Source of the DNA: Toxoplasma gondii ME49
Taxonomy: Eukaryota > Apicomplexa > Conoidasida > Eucoccidiorida > Sarcocystidae
Assembly: GCF_000006565.2 (NCBI RefSeq)
Contig: NC_031471.1
Coordinates: 62,001-126,000 of the forward strand
Direction of reading: 5' to 3'
DNA: 64,000 bases
The position numbers and the translations under genes are program-made. The notes beneath the pieces are model-generated. The model was not told the origin of the DNA and did no database searches. It saw only the letters and a list, made by a program, of their open reading frames with translations. Every line of letters starts with the position of its first letter. The first letter of the stretch is position 1. Positions 38,601-50,200 of the stretch are shown in pieces.

Positions 38601-39804
38601 CGACGCGTCATGCGCCACAGCACCCCGAGACTACACGGTCCTGCACCTCGTCCATCTTGGCTGTCGGTCGCTGGGGCCCTGTGAGTGTTGTCCAACCATT
38701 GTGGGCTCGAGCGAGCGCCCTTCTAGACACGAGAAAGTCACCCGAAGTGAACAAAAAGAGGCCAAAGATGTCACGGCAGGAGGCCAGAGCCCAGGGGGCC
38801 CGCGTGTGGCGACCCTGTGCCGAGAGAAAGAGAAGACAAGCCGAGACGAGTCTGAGGGACGCATGACGAGAACGCAAGAAAACATCTCGTGTAAAATCCT
38901 CAGAGAGGTGCTGCGTTCTCTGCTTGCGAGGGCGCAAGATGGGAACCCGGAAGACGACTGCTTGCTGTCTTGCTCCTTTGTTTTCTGTCCTGCCTTGGAG
39001 CGCCCTTGCGAGGATGCGTTTGCCAACCGATCAAGCAAGCGCTTCGAAGGCTTCCTAAGGGGCTTCAGAGAGGGCCCTCTTATCCCCGCAGACACTCTTG
39101 AGCGACTTAAAAAGATGGGCTCATGCCACAGAGAGAAAGGGGAAAAAGACAAGGCTCTAGGTTCCGAGGCATTACCGGAGCAGAGTGATCCGGCTGTAGC
39201 ATGTGCCGAGACAGAGCCCGTTACAGAGGAAACAGATGGCGGGTCTGACGAAGAGAAGGTTCGCGAAAAAGCAAGCAACCACAATGGGGTGAATGGAGTG
39301 TCGGCGCTGAACAGCTCTCCCATAGAGCGGGCCAAACACTCTGGAGTCAACGAAGAAGACCCTGCGGGGGGACAATCTTCTGGAACGCTCTCTGCCGTGA
39401 GTCTAGCTCTGCGGAATGAAGATGGCAGGAAAGAGACTTCTGCTTCTCAGGTGGTTACAGGGGACGCAAAAGCAGAGAACGACGAAGCGACACAACTGAG
39501 CACCACAGAAATGCTCGTCGAAGCGAGCGGCGTAAAGGGCTGCGGGTTCGTGCTTTTGCCCTCTGCCCCTGTTACTCCCTTCTTCTCTTTGTTGTCCGAA
39601 CCTCTCGTGTGTCGCGACATCCTTTCGTCTCTCCTTTCCTGTAAGGACACGCTCAACGTGGACGAAATGGTGCCCAAGCACATCATGCAGGGACTGGAGG
39701 AAGTGGAAGAGTTTCAAAGGGTGATAAATGCTCCATATGAACAGCTCGATAAACTCGGGATATCAGTCACTCCCGAAGCCGAAGACGAGCTTCCGGTGAA
39801 CTAG
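35671..39804 (+). CDS. Rab escort protein (GDI/CHM superfamily)
   Basis: One uninterrupted frame of 1377 residues. Rab escort protein presents newly made Rab GTPases to geranylgeranyl transferase II and delivers the prenylated Rab to membranes. Family marks seen: a Rossmann-type start DVLVVGTGLS (residues 42-51) with E70 and NYGG (74-77); FNVDLLPRILYS (284 on), matching the GDI/REP FNxDLxPK block; EKRTLMKFV (462 on); the helical block from W548 (FLRQHDLTDRLQRYVTFG); and WLYPLFGTSDLPQAFARV (655 on), the family's active core. Human REP is about 650 residues. The extra length lies in acidic, Ser-rich inserts between these blocks (about 85-280, 325-455, 475-545 and 720-890) and a long C-terminal part. 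The larger size favours REP over GDI. An in-frame TGA at 35659 fixes the start to the ATGATG at 35671 unless a 5' exon is spliced in. Confidence 0.9.
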   Translation: MMESPVVPSPVASSPAVRASSVSCSSSYASPDSPSPAPLASDVLVVGTGLSACLCAAALARRGARVVQVEESANYGGAYQSLRLHELIDWASAGEAERTNEDSMEGPGVELQTPEQPLLVLEENTEENAVCLSCRVAAERLKEDPPRPKGELNVGACRTAPQRECLTTNYIDKRATEPFLSPAQFQPRGAPGGGFGNFFSRQISFFPFAKDLKLSPGARAPCLASGSDIRGVRTPPAPPRSSSGHGANVGDRAIPGSTEADGDRDAWRRRIRNELLKPSTSNGFNVDLLPRILYSSSPVVNILVESGAARYLEFRPLEAPVYVADLELDKENFAQETQDGERTDATRGGDGDAAAGGRTEKRTRPSCTEHRSFSVEPREVTGRQDGSECHEVKRRKTGTSGLDGTSRLSSQKSSSTKQVCAPLSGRAGTQQGEHDRPPHLTLEAVPLSRGSIFGSSLLTLREKRTLMKFVSRVATQFLSPQFLSAAHCWGRKESAAKKNDREAASLSGSHSKDIARGVPAGSGLQIEAGGSEGEQNRNFEDEGSPLHWEAFLRQHDLTDRLQRYVTFGVCLSECPFLGTPAAEKSPSVVSSSTQSVSALSGGKPYMTGSSLPHIGEVNSLGNSLVWTASEGERRLELFVQSVGAYSRQTASDGAWLYPLFGTSDLPQAFARVASLSEAICMLRAGIQEIKLLLRTDDSVTEARATQPSEASPRGLGNTELTAREEGGTEKQRNQRKRSLSQNVAAFGYDFCEVAREKGKVLEVKLTNGETVRTRLILFESESLPPLDTPVWNSSYLRKNEAGRGNTSSSSDDVCSSDQKGSPSCLSQTLFGTNPQEEGADTEKCVSTGGVRDLHREAHDTRERSGETGGVDEHRHPCANEKPRLEGTDSLYLFSCHLIAVCRKPVLNGKGFRMCVCTVRASSSNSEDGHEVQEISKVREHSEADDSQNVRSETDAKTVNFQRSPFSTARWPVHILQTDASCATAPRDYTVLHLVHLGCRSLGPCECCPTIVGSSERPSRHEKVTRSEQKEAKDVTAGGQSPGGPRVATLCREKEKTSRDESEGRMTRTQENISCKILREVLRSLLARAQDGNPEDDCLLSCSFVFCPALERPCEDAFANRSSKRFEGFLRGFREGPLIPADTLERLKKMGSCHREKGEKDKALGSEALPEQSDPAVACAETEPVTEETDGGSDEEKVREKASNHNGVNGVSALNSSPIERAKHSGVNEEDPAGGQSSGTLSAVSLALRNEDGRKETSASQVVTGDAKAENDEATQLSTTEMLVEASGVKGCGFVLLPSAPVTPFFSLLSEPLVCRDILSSLLSCKDTLNVDEMVPKHIMQGLEEVEEFQRVINAPYEQLDKLGISVTPEAEDELPVN

Positions 39805-42090
39805 GTTTCAAGCAGGAGGCGACGGCGGTCCTGACAAGCACCACCTTGCTGTGTTGGGAACCGCCAAACCCGAGGAGGCGAACCCTGGCAAAGTGCCACG
39901 CTCGACTGGCCCTCCGTAGTGTCCTGTATGTTTGACGATGTTTGTATATGATTAGCTTTTTGTGTTTAGAGCGTCAGCAGTGTCGCAACACATGTGTGAG
40001 AGTTCAAAGTGTAAAATTACCTGTCGGAATGCAAAAGGTAATGTAAGCAAATGAAGATGAAAGCAGCGCTTGACTGCATGTATTTACGCCGAAATCTACT
40101 CAGTGTGTGAGCTCAGGATCCACAATCGGGTGGTAGCTCTGAGTTCGATAGTAGCCAGCGGCGTTGTAATGTGTTGACAGAAATGGCAGAGGCTCGTGAG
40201 ATAAGACTGGAGAGACCCGGCTGGCAGTTATATTAACGTTCGTGTGTCCGTGTGTTGCGGCTATCCGGCCTCCCCGTCTCCACCTGGCGGTGATGTATTC
40301 GCATCAGACTGCTGACCGGTTTCGAGAGGCTTAACTTCGTCTCTAATCGGTTTCAGTTCCCATAACTGACGGTACTAGGGTTTCCTACCACTGGATCGCT
40401 TCCCCTCGTGGCAGCGGATTAATTTTTCTTAATAGTCGGTGTATAGTGCTACAGTTCGTAGAAGTGTGTTTGAGAGACGCCACCTGCTGCGGAACCAGTC
40501 TGCATTGAAACTGTGTCGCGTTGCGGTCTTGTACATCAGCGAGTAACTGGATATACGAGGGCACAAGTCACACGGGTAGTTCGGAAGAACATGTCCGGAG
40601 AGGTTGCGACCTGTGTGCTTCGGATGAATGCCCCAATCAACCCGCTGGCGTTTCCTTTGTTTGGCATAACCAAGTATGAAAATCAACACTATCTGGCAGC
40701 AAGCAAGATTAGATGGACTAGGTTCACCATTGCCGCTGCCGCATTAAATAATGTCCACGAAGAGGCAACAGTTGAGGCGAAAGCGGGGCACTCGGCTTCC
40801 GAGGTAATGGCCCAATTTCCGGAGGAACCTATCTTGTGTTCGGCTCCATGAAGTCCCTTGAACTCTTATTGGCACTAGCTGCAATAGCCGACACAGTGGC
40901 CAGTGCTGCGAGCGAAAAGCCCAGAACCAGATAAGGTTCCAAATCCTTTCAGTTGCTACGAGCCATGAAGACCTTCTGAGTCAGTGAATCGAGAGAGAGC
41001 TTGTGTGCTGAAGACAATCAAGTATTGCTACTCTAAAGTGAGCTGCTTCGTGGCCCGGTGGTCCGTGCGAACCACAGCACAGTGCGTTGTGGCCGAAGAG
41101 GTTTCTCCGTTTTTAGTTGACATGGGAAAGTGCCACGTCCTGCAACTTCCAATCTGTTCCTGGTCTCCTACACTAAGCATTACCACATAGAAACAAAATA
41201 GAGCACGAAATCTTAAACGCATTTCCACGCAAGCCGCAGGCATGGTCTGCTCGCTTCTCTTCTGCCTGCGCTACTTGACTAAGAAGACAGAAGATAGCGT
41301 AACCATTCCTGAAGAATCTTGATTTGCTGCAGAATTAGAATTAAGTTACTTTCACATGTTCAGGTGTTTTTCTCCTGGAAAGTTCCTTTTTTTTCCTACA
41401 CACCGGACATTTTCTGGGTCACTTGACCGGCTCTCCCGGTCTGGTCGCCTGTCTGTTTGTGTGATCATGCATCGTGCCAAGAAAACGGATGTCTCTCGTG
41501 CGTCTTTTTGGGTAGAGGGTCGCCTACGAATGTGAGAAGCGTGTGTGGACGTGGTGGCGTCCACAAATTATCGCTGAACAGGAACCCTATCTTTTTTAAT
41601 GGTTAAAACGGTAGTGTACCAAGCGCGATGACAAAGGCCGCCGTCCTTTTCGGCTGGTGCACGAATCAATCATCATAAATCGTATCCAAGGGTGACAGGG
41701 TGACAGCGCAACTCCGGAATGCGGCAATCAGCGAGTTGGCAGCCGCAAATTTTTTTTGCCTTGCTTCCTCGGCAACGTACCTGCTGCCGAATGCACGTTT
41801 TCCTGGCATGTGTACAACTTTTTCTTCCACTTCAAAAGCCTTGAGGCCTCCTAAAGGACCACTGTACATATGCCGATCACGAGAAACGTAGGCAGACTCA
41901 TACTGGATCAGAGGTACTGATAGGATGAGACAGTAATGATTCGTGTATAAAGGGCGCTGTCGAGCTGCGTGAAAGATAGCCGTAGGAGGAGAGGGGCAGA
42001 TGTCGTTTTGGTGTCTGCAGTTCTTCCAAGGTTTGATTCACTTGTGCACGTGTTCCAAGTATTTCAAACAGAGGGGCGATCGGTAGTCTC
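39805..42090. other. intergenic spacer
   Basis: It holds the 3' flank of the Rab escort gene and the upstream region of the next gene. Short frames (such as 40513-40851) lack features. No repeat recognised. Confidence 0.4.
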
Positions 42091-44677
42091 ATGTCATACA
42101 GCGCCCGTTTCACTATTGGATTTTTTTCTATTTGTGCTACCATAATACTCTTCTGCCTTCTTTCTGGTTCAGTACTGAGCCAGAACGTGACAAGTCTAGT
42201 CGCAGCGATATCGGCTCAAATTTCAGACGTGCGAAGACCGTTGCGAAGGCACATCCCCATCATCTTCGTGATGAGTATTGACATATCTGCCACAGTCTCC
42301 ACGGATACTGCATTTGATATCGACCGTGATGAGTTTAAAGCGGCATCAACTGCCAAAGTTCTTCTGACGCCGGTGTGGTCTCAGATTTCCTGCTCTGAAG
42401 GAATGGAAGCCGCGACACTCCCTCCGGAAGTCTCCATGACGGAGACCGCCGCCAGCAACACTGATCTGGAAAAGGTAAGAGAACGTGAGGCTATTTGTAG
42501 GGTTGGAACAATCTTTGGTGGCAGAGCAGGCTAGACGAACCTGCGTGTCTTTCTGCAGTAACACGCTTTCGGTTTTCAACGCTAAAAGCATAACGGACGA
42601 CCTCAGGTTCATGCATTTCAATGTTACTTGAGGGTGAATCGGCACAACAAGAAGAGATTGGGACAATATGCAAGGCAAATGTGGCCGTTGTCCCGTGACA
42701 TAATTTCATTCTACGAGTGTGGAACACGGAAGAATAGCTTGTGCTCGTGCGTCGGTCGGTCATGCAGTGCCAAAGGCTAGTGTAAGGTTTTGACAGATCT
42801 TCGCTGTTCTCGAGTCAATAACCCAGGCAGGGAGCTCTCGTCAGCCCTAGTAATTTGCGCGTACTTTTGGCTGGAGCAGCTGCTCCTGGTAAGAAGGTGA
42901 TCTAGTGTCGGTGGTTGCTGCTGCAGTCACTACACGGCTGTCTCGAAAGAATACGCCAGATATCTGGTATCTCTCCCATCCCCCTTTCTGTTTGTGACTA
43001 CACTCGCGCAGGAAATCTGCGAGGAGGAAAAGAAGGGAGCCATTGTTGCTCCCTATGGGCCTCTTTCCCTGTTGGAGTACACCAACTCTTTCCAACTCGG
43101 TAGGCGCAGCTCTCGTGAACTGAATCAGAAGGCAGGCAGCACGACAGGGGTTGTGGCACGTATCGTCTCACGAGCAGGGACTTTGCCACCTTCTTGTTCT
43201 CAGTACACTGGAGAGAGATGTTCAACGCCGCTTCATAAAACTCTCTCCGCTTCCATTACGTATGTGATCATTTTTGGTGTTTGCCTTTGCCAATCTCAGG
43301 CGATATCGCAGACGTCTGGTTCGACTCGATCACCCGAGAGGCCACAGCCTTCCGCGGCAGCTGGCAGGTCCTTCTTAATCGGTCAGATCCTGTGGATGAG
43401 CTTATGAAGGCACTGGGGATAAGCATGCTGAAGCGTCGAGTGATGGCTTCATACAGCAGCATCACAGACATGGAACTTATCAAGGACGACGCGAAGTCGC
43501 CTGTGATAAAGATTACTACCCATCTTCCTCTTAACAACCTGAAGCAGTCTGTTGTGGCGTTTGACAATACCTGGGCTGAGCAGAAGGTGCGCGACAAGCA
43601 AACGTGAAGGAAGATACGTTTGCCAATGAGTTTCATTCAAGTGAGGGATCTGCAGCACATGCACGTTATGTGTCTCTCCGCGTACCTAGTAGGTTTGTGT
43701 GTGTTGAGGTTTTCGCGTGTAATCTCGGCAGGAATGACCAGTGGATGGTCGTGCGTCGACGGGGATTTCTCATTTGGTATCTGGATGACTCTTTCAGGAC
43801 TCAGACACCGGCACCTGGCGCACGTGGAGCGTGTGGATCAACGGGAGAGCCATCCAACGGAGAGAGGGGCCTCTTGGCACCATGTTTGACGTCAGGGCAA
43901 TTTTTCCCTCTGATCCTCTTTCTACGGAGTCGAAAATTGAAAGTCAGGGAGTTTCTGGACCTCTCATGCTCTTTAAGGTAACCAGCTACACCACAGAAGA
44001 ATTCCAGATATCACACCATTGATTGAATGTTCTGCATTGCCGTTATGTAAGTGAAGGTTCACACAAGAGTGGCATTATATCTAGTGTTTCTTGCTGCGTC
44101 TTGCTACCTGTGTCTTTTCTCTATCCCATTATGAAGAGGTTTTGACGAAGAAGGCAATTCATTTGACATCTTTATATGAAAGAGGAGTAACGCAGAAAAC
44201 GATGAAACGGTGGACGATACAGAGAGACATAGTGCTCACTTTCATATGTGAAAGCGTAGCTTTGAGAAACGCTAAGAGATCTATCATTGTGGTTCTGTGC
44301 GCACTTTCGAGCGTGCAAGAATAGCTTTGAAAAATGCCGTGAGATGTGTCATTGTGTTTCTGCTTCATCAATTAGCCAGTATTTGTTCTGTCATTCGTCT
44401 TCATGACGATGGAGAAACACCCTTACGTAGTGAAGAAGTGTCCGCAACTGTAGACTCTTTGCCGTTTCCACTGGAGCCTTCCTTTAGGAAAAAAGAGCTT
44501 CTGTGTAGTGATCCAGCAAATTGGTTCACTCGATGCCGACATATCCCTCCCTGAGCATTGTTCCTCTGAACTGTCGGGTATCGGTTCTTCTGTTTCCGTG
44601 TCCTTACTCCTCAGTGGACGTTTATCCCCACAGGCAAGCCGCCAATCACTTCCATGCGATGGATGAAGAAGTTGTAG
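42091..44677 (+). CDS. five-exon gene, FABP/calycin-like domain (tentative)
   Basis: Exons: 42091-42474, 43012-43099, 43300-43586, 43798-43977 and 44615-44677. All junctions are GT-AG and phases agree (0, 1, 0, 0), giving 333 residues. The N-terminus has a hydrophobic stretch (IGFFSICATIILFCLLSG, about residues 9-26) that could be a signal peptide or anchor. After a linker, residues from about 158 read AFRGSWQVLLNRSDPVDELM and then KALGISMLKRRVMASYSSI. This resembles the start of fatty-acid-binding proteins (G-x-W, M-KALG, R). Later strand-like segments follow (VIKITTH, WSVWINGRAIQRREG) and the end is WTFIPTGKPP. The fold assignment rests on this weak pattern and is inference; a lipid-binding role is not shown. 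The last exon is small but preceded by a strong pyrimidine tract. The start in exon 1 is the least certain part. Confidence 0.7.
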
Positions 44678-47215
44678 GGCAATATGTGCTGTGGAGCGCC
44701 TGGTTACGGCATTATTTTTAGACATACGGCCGCGACGCTTCATCAGTCAAAAGAGAAACCAACTCGAATACAAACAATTTTGACTTGAAGACTTCAGACA
44801 AAGAATGATTGTGGAACGTGTCGAATGGCCACTCGACTTACATCCTACACCATTGCGTACGATGGTATGCTGTTTGCCTCTCATTGTATGCTCGCAAGAA
44901 CCGCTTAAGGGTAACTGATGCCTCGGATAAAAAGTGGCAATTTTAGGTTGACTGAGCGTTTGTCCCTAGTGGATTTGATGAATAAAGAGACTATCTAATG
45001 AATGTGCTTCGGCACCGTAGTCGCCCTTTGATTTGGAACAAAGTAACCGTTTTGTGATGAGAAGAAAGTCCAAAGTGTGTATTTCACGGTCGACCTGCGC
45101 CGAGGCCGCGGGTAGGTGAGGTGAGCTGAGTCGTGTCCTTACCTGCCCGCGGAGCGTTATCTTATGTTCGCAACCTCTTACCTGATGGGAGACCCGCTAT
45201 TCTCACCACACAAATCATTAGGAATATACTGCGAAGAACAAGATGAGCTTATATGGGAACCCCAAAAGCAAAAACTCAAAAAACAACGCATCGCCGTTGC
45301 TCCATTTTGTACAGACCTATGCTGATTTCGCTTTCCGGAGGAAAAAACTGGAGAAAGCCTTCACCGAAACCACTATAACCCCCAGTGTCGTCTTCCTCTG
45401 ACTGTCGCGGGATGTTGCAGTCCCCCAAGTTGTCCCCAGGCGTTGCCGCTTGAACTGACCGAATATGTCACCGTGTTTTTGCTCGCCTCCCGCTATCGAG
45501 GTGTAGATACACACAGCGTAAATCTCGCGTATGACGGCAACCGTATAACGTCAGCCAGGTTTGTCCTGGTATAGTGCTGCCAACTTCAGAGCGGCCTTCC
45601 CAGGTCTGATTGCTTAACGCCTCTCGTCGGTCTAAGGACGATCATCTCAGCATAGCAGATCAGAAATTCTTTTTTCGCTTCACATGGACAAGAAGCATAT
45701 TCTGGAATGCGTTGTAAACGGTGATGGTTCAGTCGATGACTGATAAGCTTGGAATTGATCCGCTTGTGGTTAGGCTGAACGGACGAGGGCGTTTCATCGA
45801 TGCACATGTACATATTAAACCTGTAGAGTACTTCAAAACAAAGATGCCGAATATTTTCGTTATTGTGCAATGGCTCCAGTTATGGCAACCAGGCAGTGGA
45901 TATTCCGTTTCAGTTATCTTCTGGGCGTAGTATGCAGAAGATTGCTACCAGCATTATTAACAGCGAGACAAAACTGTTTGTTAGATGCTAGTTCAACCGT
46001 TCGTGACGTATTGGAAGTGGCAGTCTCTATGACACGATTATTTACATGCTATTATTTCTAATACCTACTTTGATTCAAGAAAGAACATCCGAATACGGTT
46101 GCCGCTGTTGTAGTAAGTTTCTTGAAAAACATCGTGTCTGGGAAATCAGGTATATAGGCTGTATGTGTGTGGACGTTTCAGGGGCTGTACTCAATAATGC
46201 CATCACAGTGACTAATAATGGGTACGGCGGTGTAGCGTCGACCTCATTGCATCAAATGCATGTTTATCCACTTCCGTTGTAGCAGGGCATGCAAAATGTG
46301 TCTTGATGCCAGGAATGATCCCGTACTATGAAGAATGAAGCAACTCAAACGACCAGCCGTCCCAAGGCAGTGCTACTATTTATCAATGTCCGCATCGTAA
46401 GCAGACTCCTCCACACTAGCGCAGACTGTCGGTGTCTTCGGCTTACAGAAGTCACTCGCAGGTGACGATAAATATGTAAGGTAGCCACAACAAGAGTTCA
46501 TCTCTGAAGCTATATGGGAAGGGAAGTATGCAAGAGTGTGTCTCCCGGCGTGGAGATGCAGTTTTTGTAAATGAGTCGGTGTTCAAAAATGTCCCAATTC
46601 AACTGACAGCTGTCCCATCATGCGTACCGTCCCTTGTCAGGTTGTGCAACCAATGAACTACTGCGGAATAGCCTGCATTCCCCTCAACAACTCAAGGCTC
46701 TGTGCAGGAAACGTTAGTAGCTCTAGACTGCACAGCAAATCTGCCATTATCTGCAAAAGAAAAGTTTAGTCCAGCGGCTGCAGTTTCCAGTAAAACTGAA
46801 ATACAGTCGTTGTGTTCCTAGCAGGTTAAACGGTCATTCGTTATGCTAGGTTCCGAGCACAAATCTTAGAAACATCGACTTCCTTCTCAAGTTGAGAAGT
46901 TTGAACAATAAGCCCTGCGTACGCAGTAAGATGCCCGTTTTCGGTTGAGTCCCATGGTTTTTTCCCATGTATTCCAGCGGTTGTCGTGGCTCTCTTATCA
47001 GCTCACTAAATTGTTCTGGACGTGGCAGGGTTTTGAAACGAAAAGGCATTCGAAAAGTAAACGTGATTCGTGTGAGACTTCGAGCAAGCGAGTTGTCATT
47101 GTGCTTCGTAGACTTGCCGTGAGACAACCACAGTCAAGTTTCTCTGTTCGCTATGGCCGTCCGCTTTCTTGTATCACCCCCAGCCAGGGAAATATTTTCA
47201 ACTTAAACAGCCATA
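44678..47215. other. intergenic spacer with a strong hairpin
   Basis: No supported exon. It contains the hairpin at 45106-45152 and otherwise ordinary sequence. Further 5' exons of the MetX gene could lie at its right end but were not identified. Confidence 0.4.
45106..45152. repeat. 12-bp GC-rich inverted repeat
   Basis: CCGCGGGTAGGT (45106-45117) pairs with ACCTGCCCGCGG (45141-45152) across a 23-base loop. There is one non-Watson-Crick position, which would be G-U in RNA. It sits in an intergenic region shortly after the FABP-like gene. Confidence 0.75.
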
Positions 47216-50200
47216 ATGGCTATTTTTATGAAATCCGTTTGCTGCCTAGCGACACCCTGCTCAAAAAAGCGGTTTTCCTGCAGAACAAGCGACTGTCTCA
47301 AAGTACCGCATCGTACATACGAACCGCCGACTAAGCATGGTGGAAGTCTCCCTGTCTGGACTATCGCAGTCCGGTTGGCAGCGTGTCTGGATGGATATGA
47401 TGGTAAAAACGAATCTGACAGGTTTAGCATAAACAAGCCTTCTTGGCGCGCAGAAACTTGGCCTTCACGGAAGGACAAGTGTGCAACAGCAGTCGTAAAG
47501 CTCCCTCCAGTATGGGGATCTGCCTTTGTAGACTGTCGCACTGGGGTATACTCGCCCTGTGTCGGCGCATCTGACACAGCCCATAGTCAGACAATTCCAG
47601 CCTCCTTTGGTAAGCGGCGATACTCACGCGGGAGAGAAGACGACAGAAGCGATACCCAAAACTCTGAGATGAAGCATATTTCAGTTGGCGGTGGTGGGGC
47701 GTCGCGCCAAGCACACTCTACTGAGACAAAATGCGCGCCACATGGCGAAAGTCCCAATGGCGCCGACCACTGGAATAGAGATTCCTGTCGTCAGGTCTTA
47801 CCTGTGTGTGCTGGTTGCTCTTGCACGACCAGACTAGTTCTCGAACCTGACCCTTTACCTGATTGTAGAGAGACAGGAGCTTCGAAACAAACACACAACA
47901 GATCATCGAAGGCGCCCTACCAACAGCCTCCAGGAGAGCATGACGGAGAAGAAGACGGCGTCACGCCAGGTAACAACATGGCAACACGTAACACATGAGA
48001 TTACGTTTACAGAACAGGGCAGTTAATCACAAGCTGTGTTGCGGAAGAGTTCTCTAACACCAGTGTCAATCAATGCAAGTAAACTGCATAGAAGTCTACT
48101 TCTGAGGACATCTGGGTAACATCTATAGCTTAGTTTACCTTAGCAAGTATGTATATAATATATATGAATATATATATATATATATATGTATATTTATGTA
48201 TGTGTTCGTACAAACTTGCGCTTGTGGGGCCAGAATTATCTACCTGAATATGCGCATAAGAACGTGTTGTGATTTGCCTTCGCATGCTTTGTGCGTCTGT
48301 TGGATCGCCTGTAGCTTTCCTTAAAACAGTCAGCGCTCTTTTCTCGACGACACATCCATCTAATGATGCTGGGCAGACGAGTTCAACCTTGCTGCCTCCA
48401 CCACTCTACCCAGCCTTTTCGACCGTCGACCATGATGAACAAGCCGACGGTCTGGGTAACGTTTCTTCTACATGTCAGAGCAATCTCTGTTGATTTAACC
48501 CTCTCATTTTCAGGGCCGGAACCTTGCTACTCTCCCGTTCACTCCGGCTACTTCCTACAAGAATGCAGGCGACGCTTCAAAACGTCATATGGTGGCACAC
48601 TTGATTCTGTTCATATTGCATACGAGACTTGGGGAAATTTGAATGCGTCTAAAAGTAATGCGGTCCTTCTCACCTGTGGACTGTCGGCGTCCTCCCATGC
48701 CAGGAGTAGCCCCATGAATCCTGAAAGTGGTCCGTCCCCATTCCAGAATGTTTCGGGGGAAAACAGCCTAAAGCTACACGGACTCTAGATTTCAACCTTT
48801 CACATGCCGGCTAGTGATATTTCTAAGGAAAGGTGCTGTCATTCTGGGATATAGTGATACCATTGTTTATGAGGCTTATTCTGATAACCACATAGTTTCG
48901 GCTCTTCCATGTATCTTTCTTACAACCGGCATGCATTGATATTTAACTGTATCCAACTTGTGATAAAGAAGGGCTTCAAGCTTTCAACAGGAGGACCATG
49001 CGATATATTCGGAACATGCCGGTGTAGATGTTCGCTGTTGGTTTCTCACCTCTACGGTTTCAGTATTTTACCATAGAAGAGGTGACGTTGAAAAGTGCCA
49101 CTGGCCACCACACATGCTGCCGAACGATTTGTTCCTATGTGTATGTGGACGCATCGTCTTCCAGGCTGGTGGGAGAGCTTTATTGGTCCAGGTCTTGCAT
49201 TGGACACCAACAAGTTCTTCATAATCTGCGTATCTAACTTCGGAGGTTGCTCAGGAACCACAGGACCGAGCTCCTTCAGCAGTAGAGGCGACGGGAAGCT
49301 CATACGTTATGGTTTGGATTTTCCGATGTTTTCGGTTCAAGATATGGTGCGAATCATGTTCCGCGTTGTTGGTAAGATTCATCAATGAGTACGGTGAAGA
49401 CGATTTAAAATGGTCTGTTTGTAGCTGGCTTTGCACATCACCACAACATGTCTGTTGCAGGGTTTAATTCTGCTTTTCTCTACGCGTTCACGTGTCGAGT
49501 ATGTTGTGGATCACCAGCAGGATAAATCTACACGTTGCTTCCATGTGTCGAAAAGGTTTGCTTTAGCATCCTTAAGCAGACTGGCAAGTTGTTTCTACAA
49601 TACATAATACAGTAGAAGCGCAACGGGCGCGTTGCGTCTGGGTACCCGTCACCGTCAATGACAATACCAGTAGCTACATCTGGCACGGGAGTCTTGCGAT
49701 GAAACAAGGGAAACACTTGTCTTTTTCCCCTGTTTCGAATGTCACCAAAGATTCGGATAGCCCATCTGCTTCCCTGCAAATGCAGACCACCTGGGAGTAG
49801 AAACTCTACATGCTGTTGTTGGCAGCAGCCTGGGTGGCATGCAAAGCGTTGCCGCCGCGGCCATGTACCCAGAGAGGGTGAAGCGCCTTGTCAGCATCAG
49901 CGGTGCGGTAACCAGTTCGCCTCTCTCAATTGCCCTCCGATATGCTCAGCGTCAAGTTCTCGTAAGCCCCTGGGTAGAATTTTTGTCGAAAACTGCTTGG
50001 TGACCCTGGTTTCGGGGTGGACGAGGGTGTGTGCAAAAAACGGCCCTGCCAGCAGTTCGTTCAAGTCTCTTTGTCCAGGGATTCACGTGTCGCTGTTAAA
50101 AACGGATTAGTATGGCAGAACATTAATTATTGATTCAAAAATAAGAAGTAAATGGAGAGATGCAAACAAGCCCTTCCTCGCATATTTTGAAAAAGAGTGC

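Noticed and set aside
48363..48513. upstream part of the frame around MetX exon 2
   Set aside because: It lies before a clear TTTTCAG acceptor and has no MetX similarity, so it is treated as intron.
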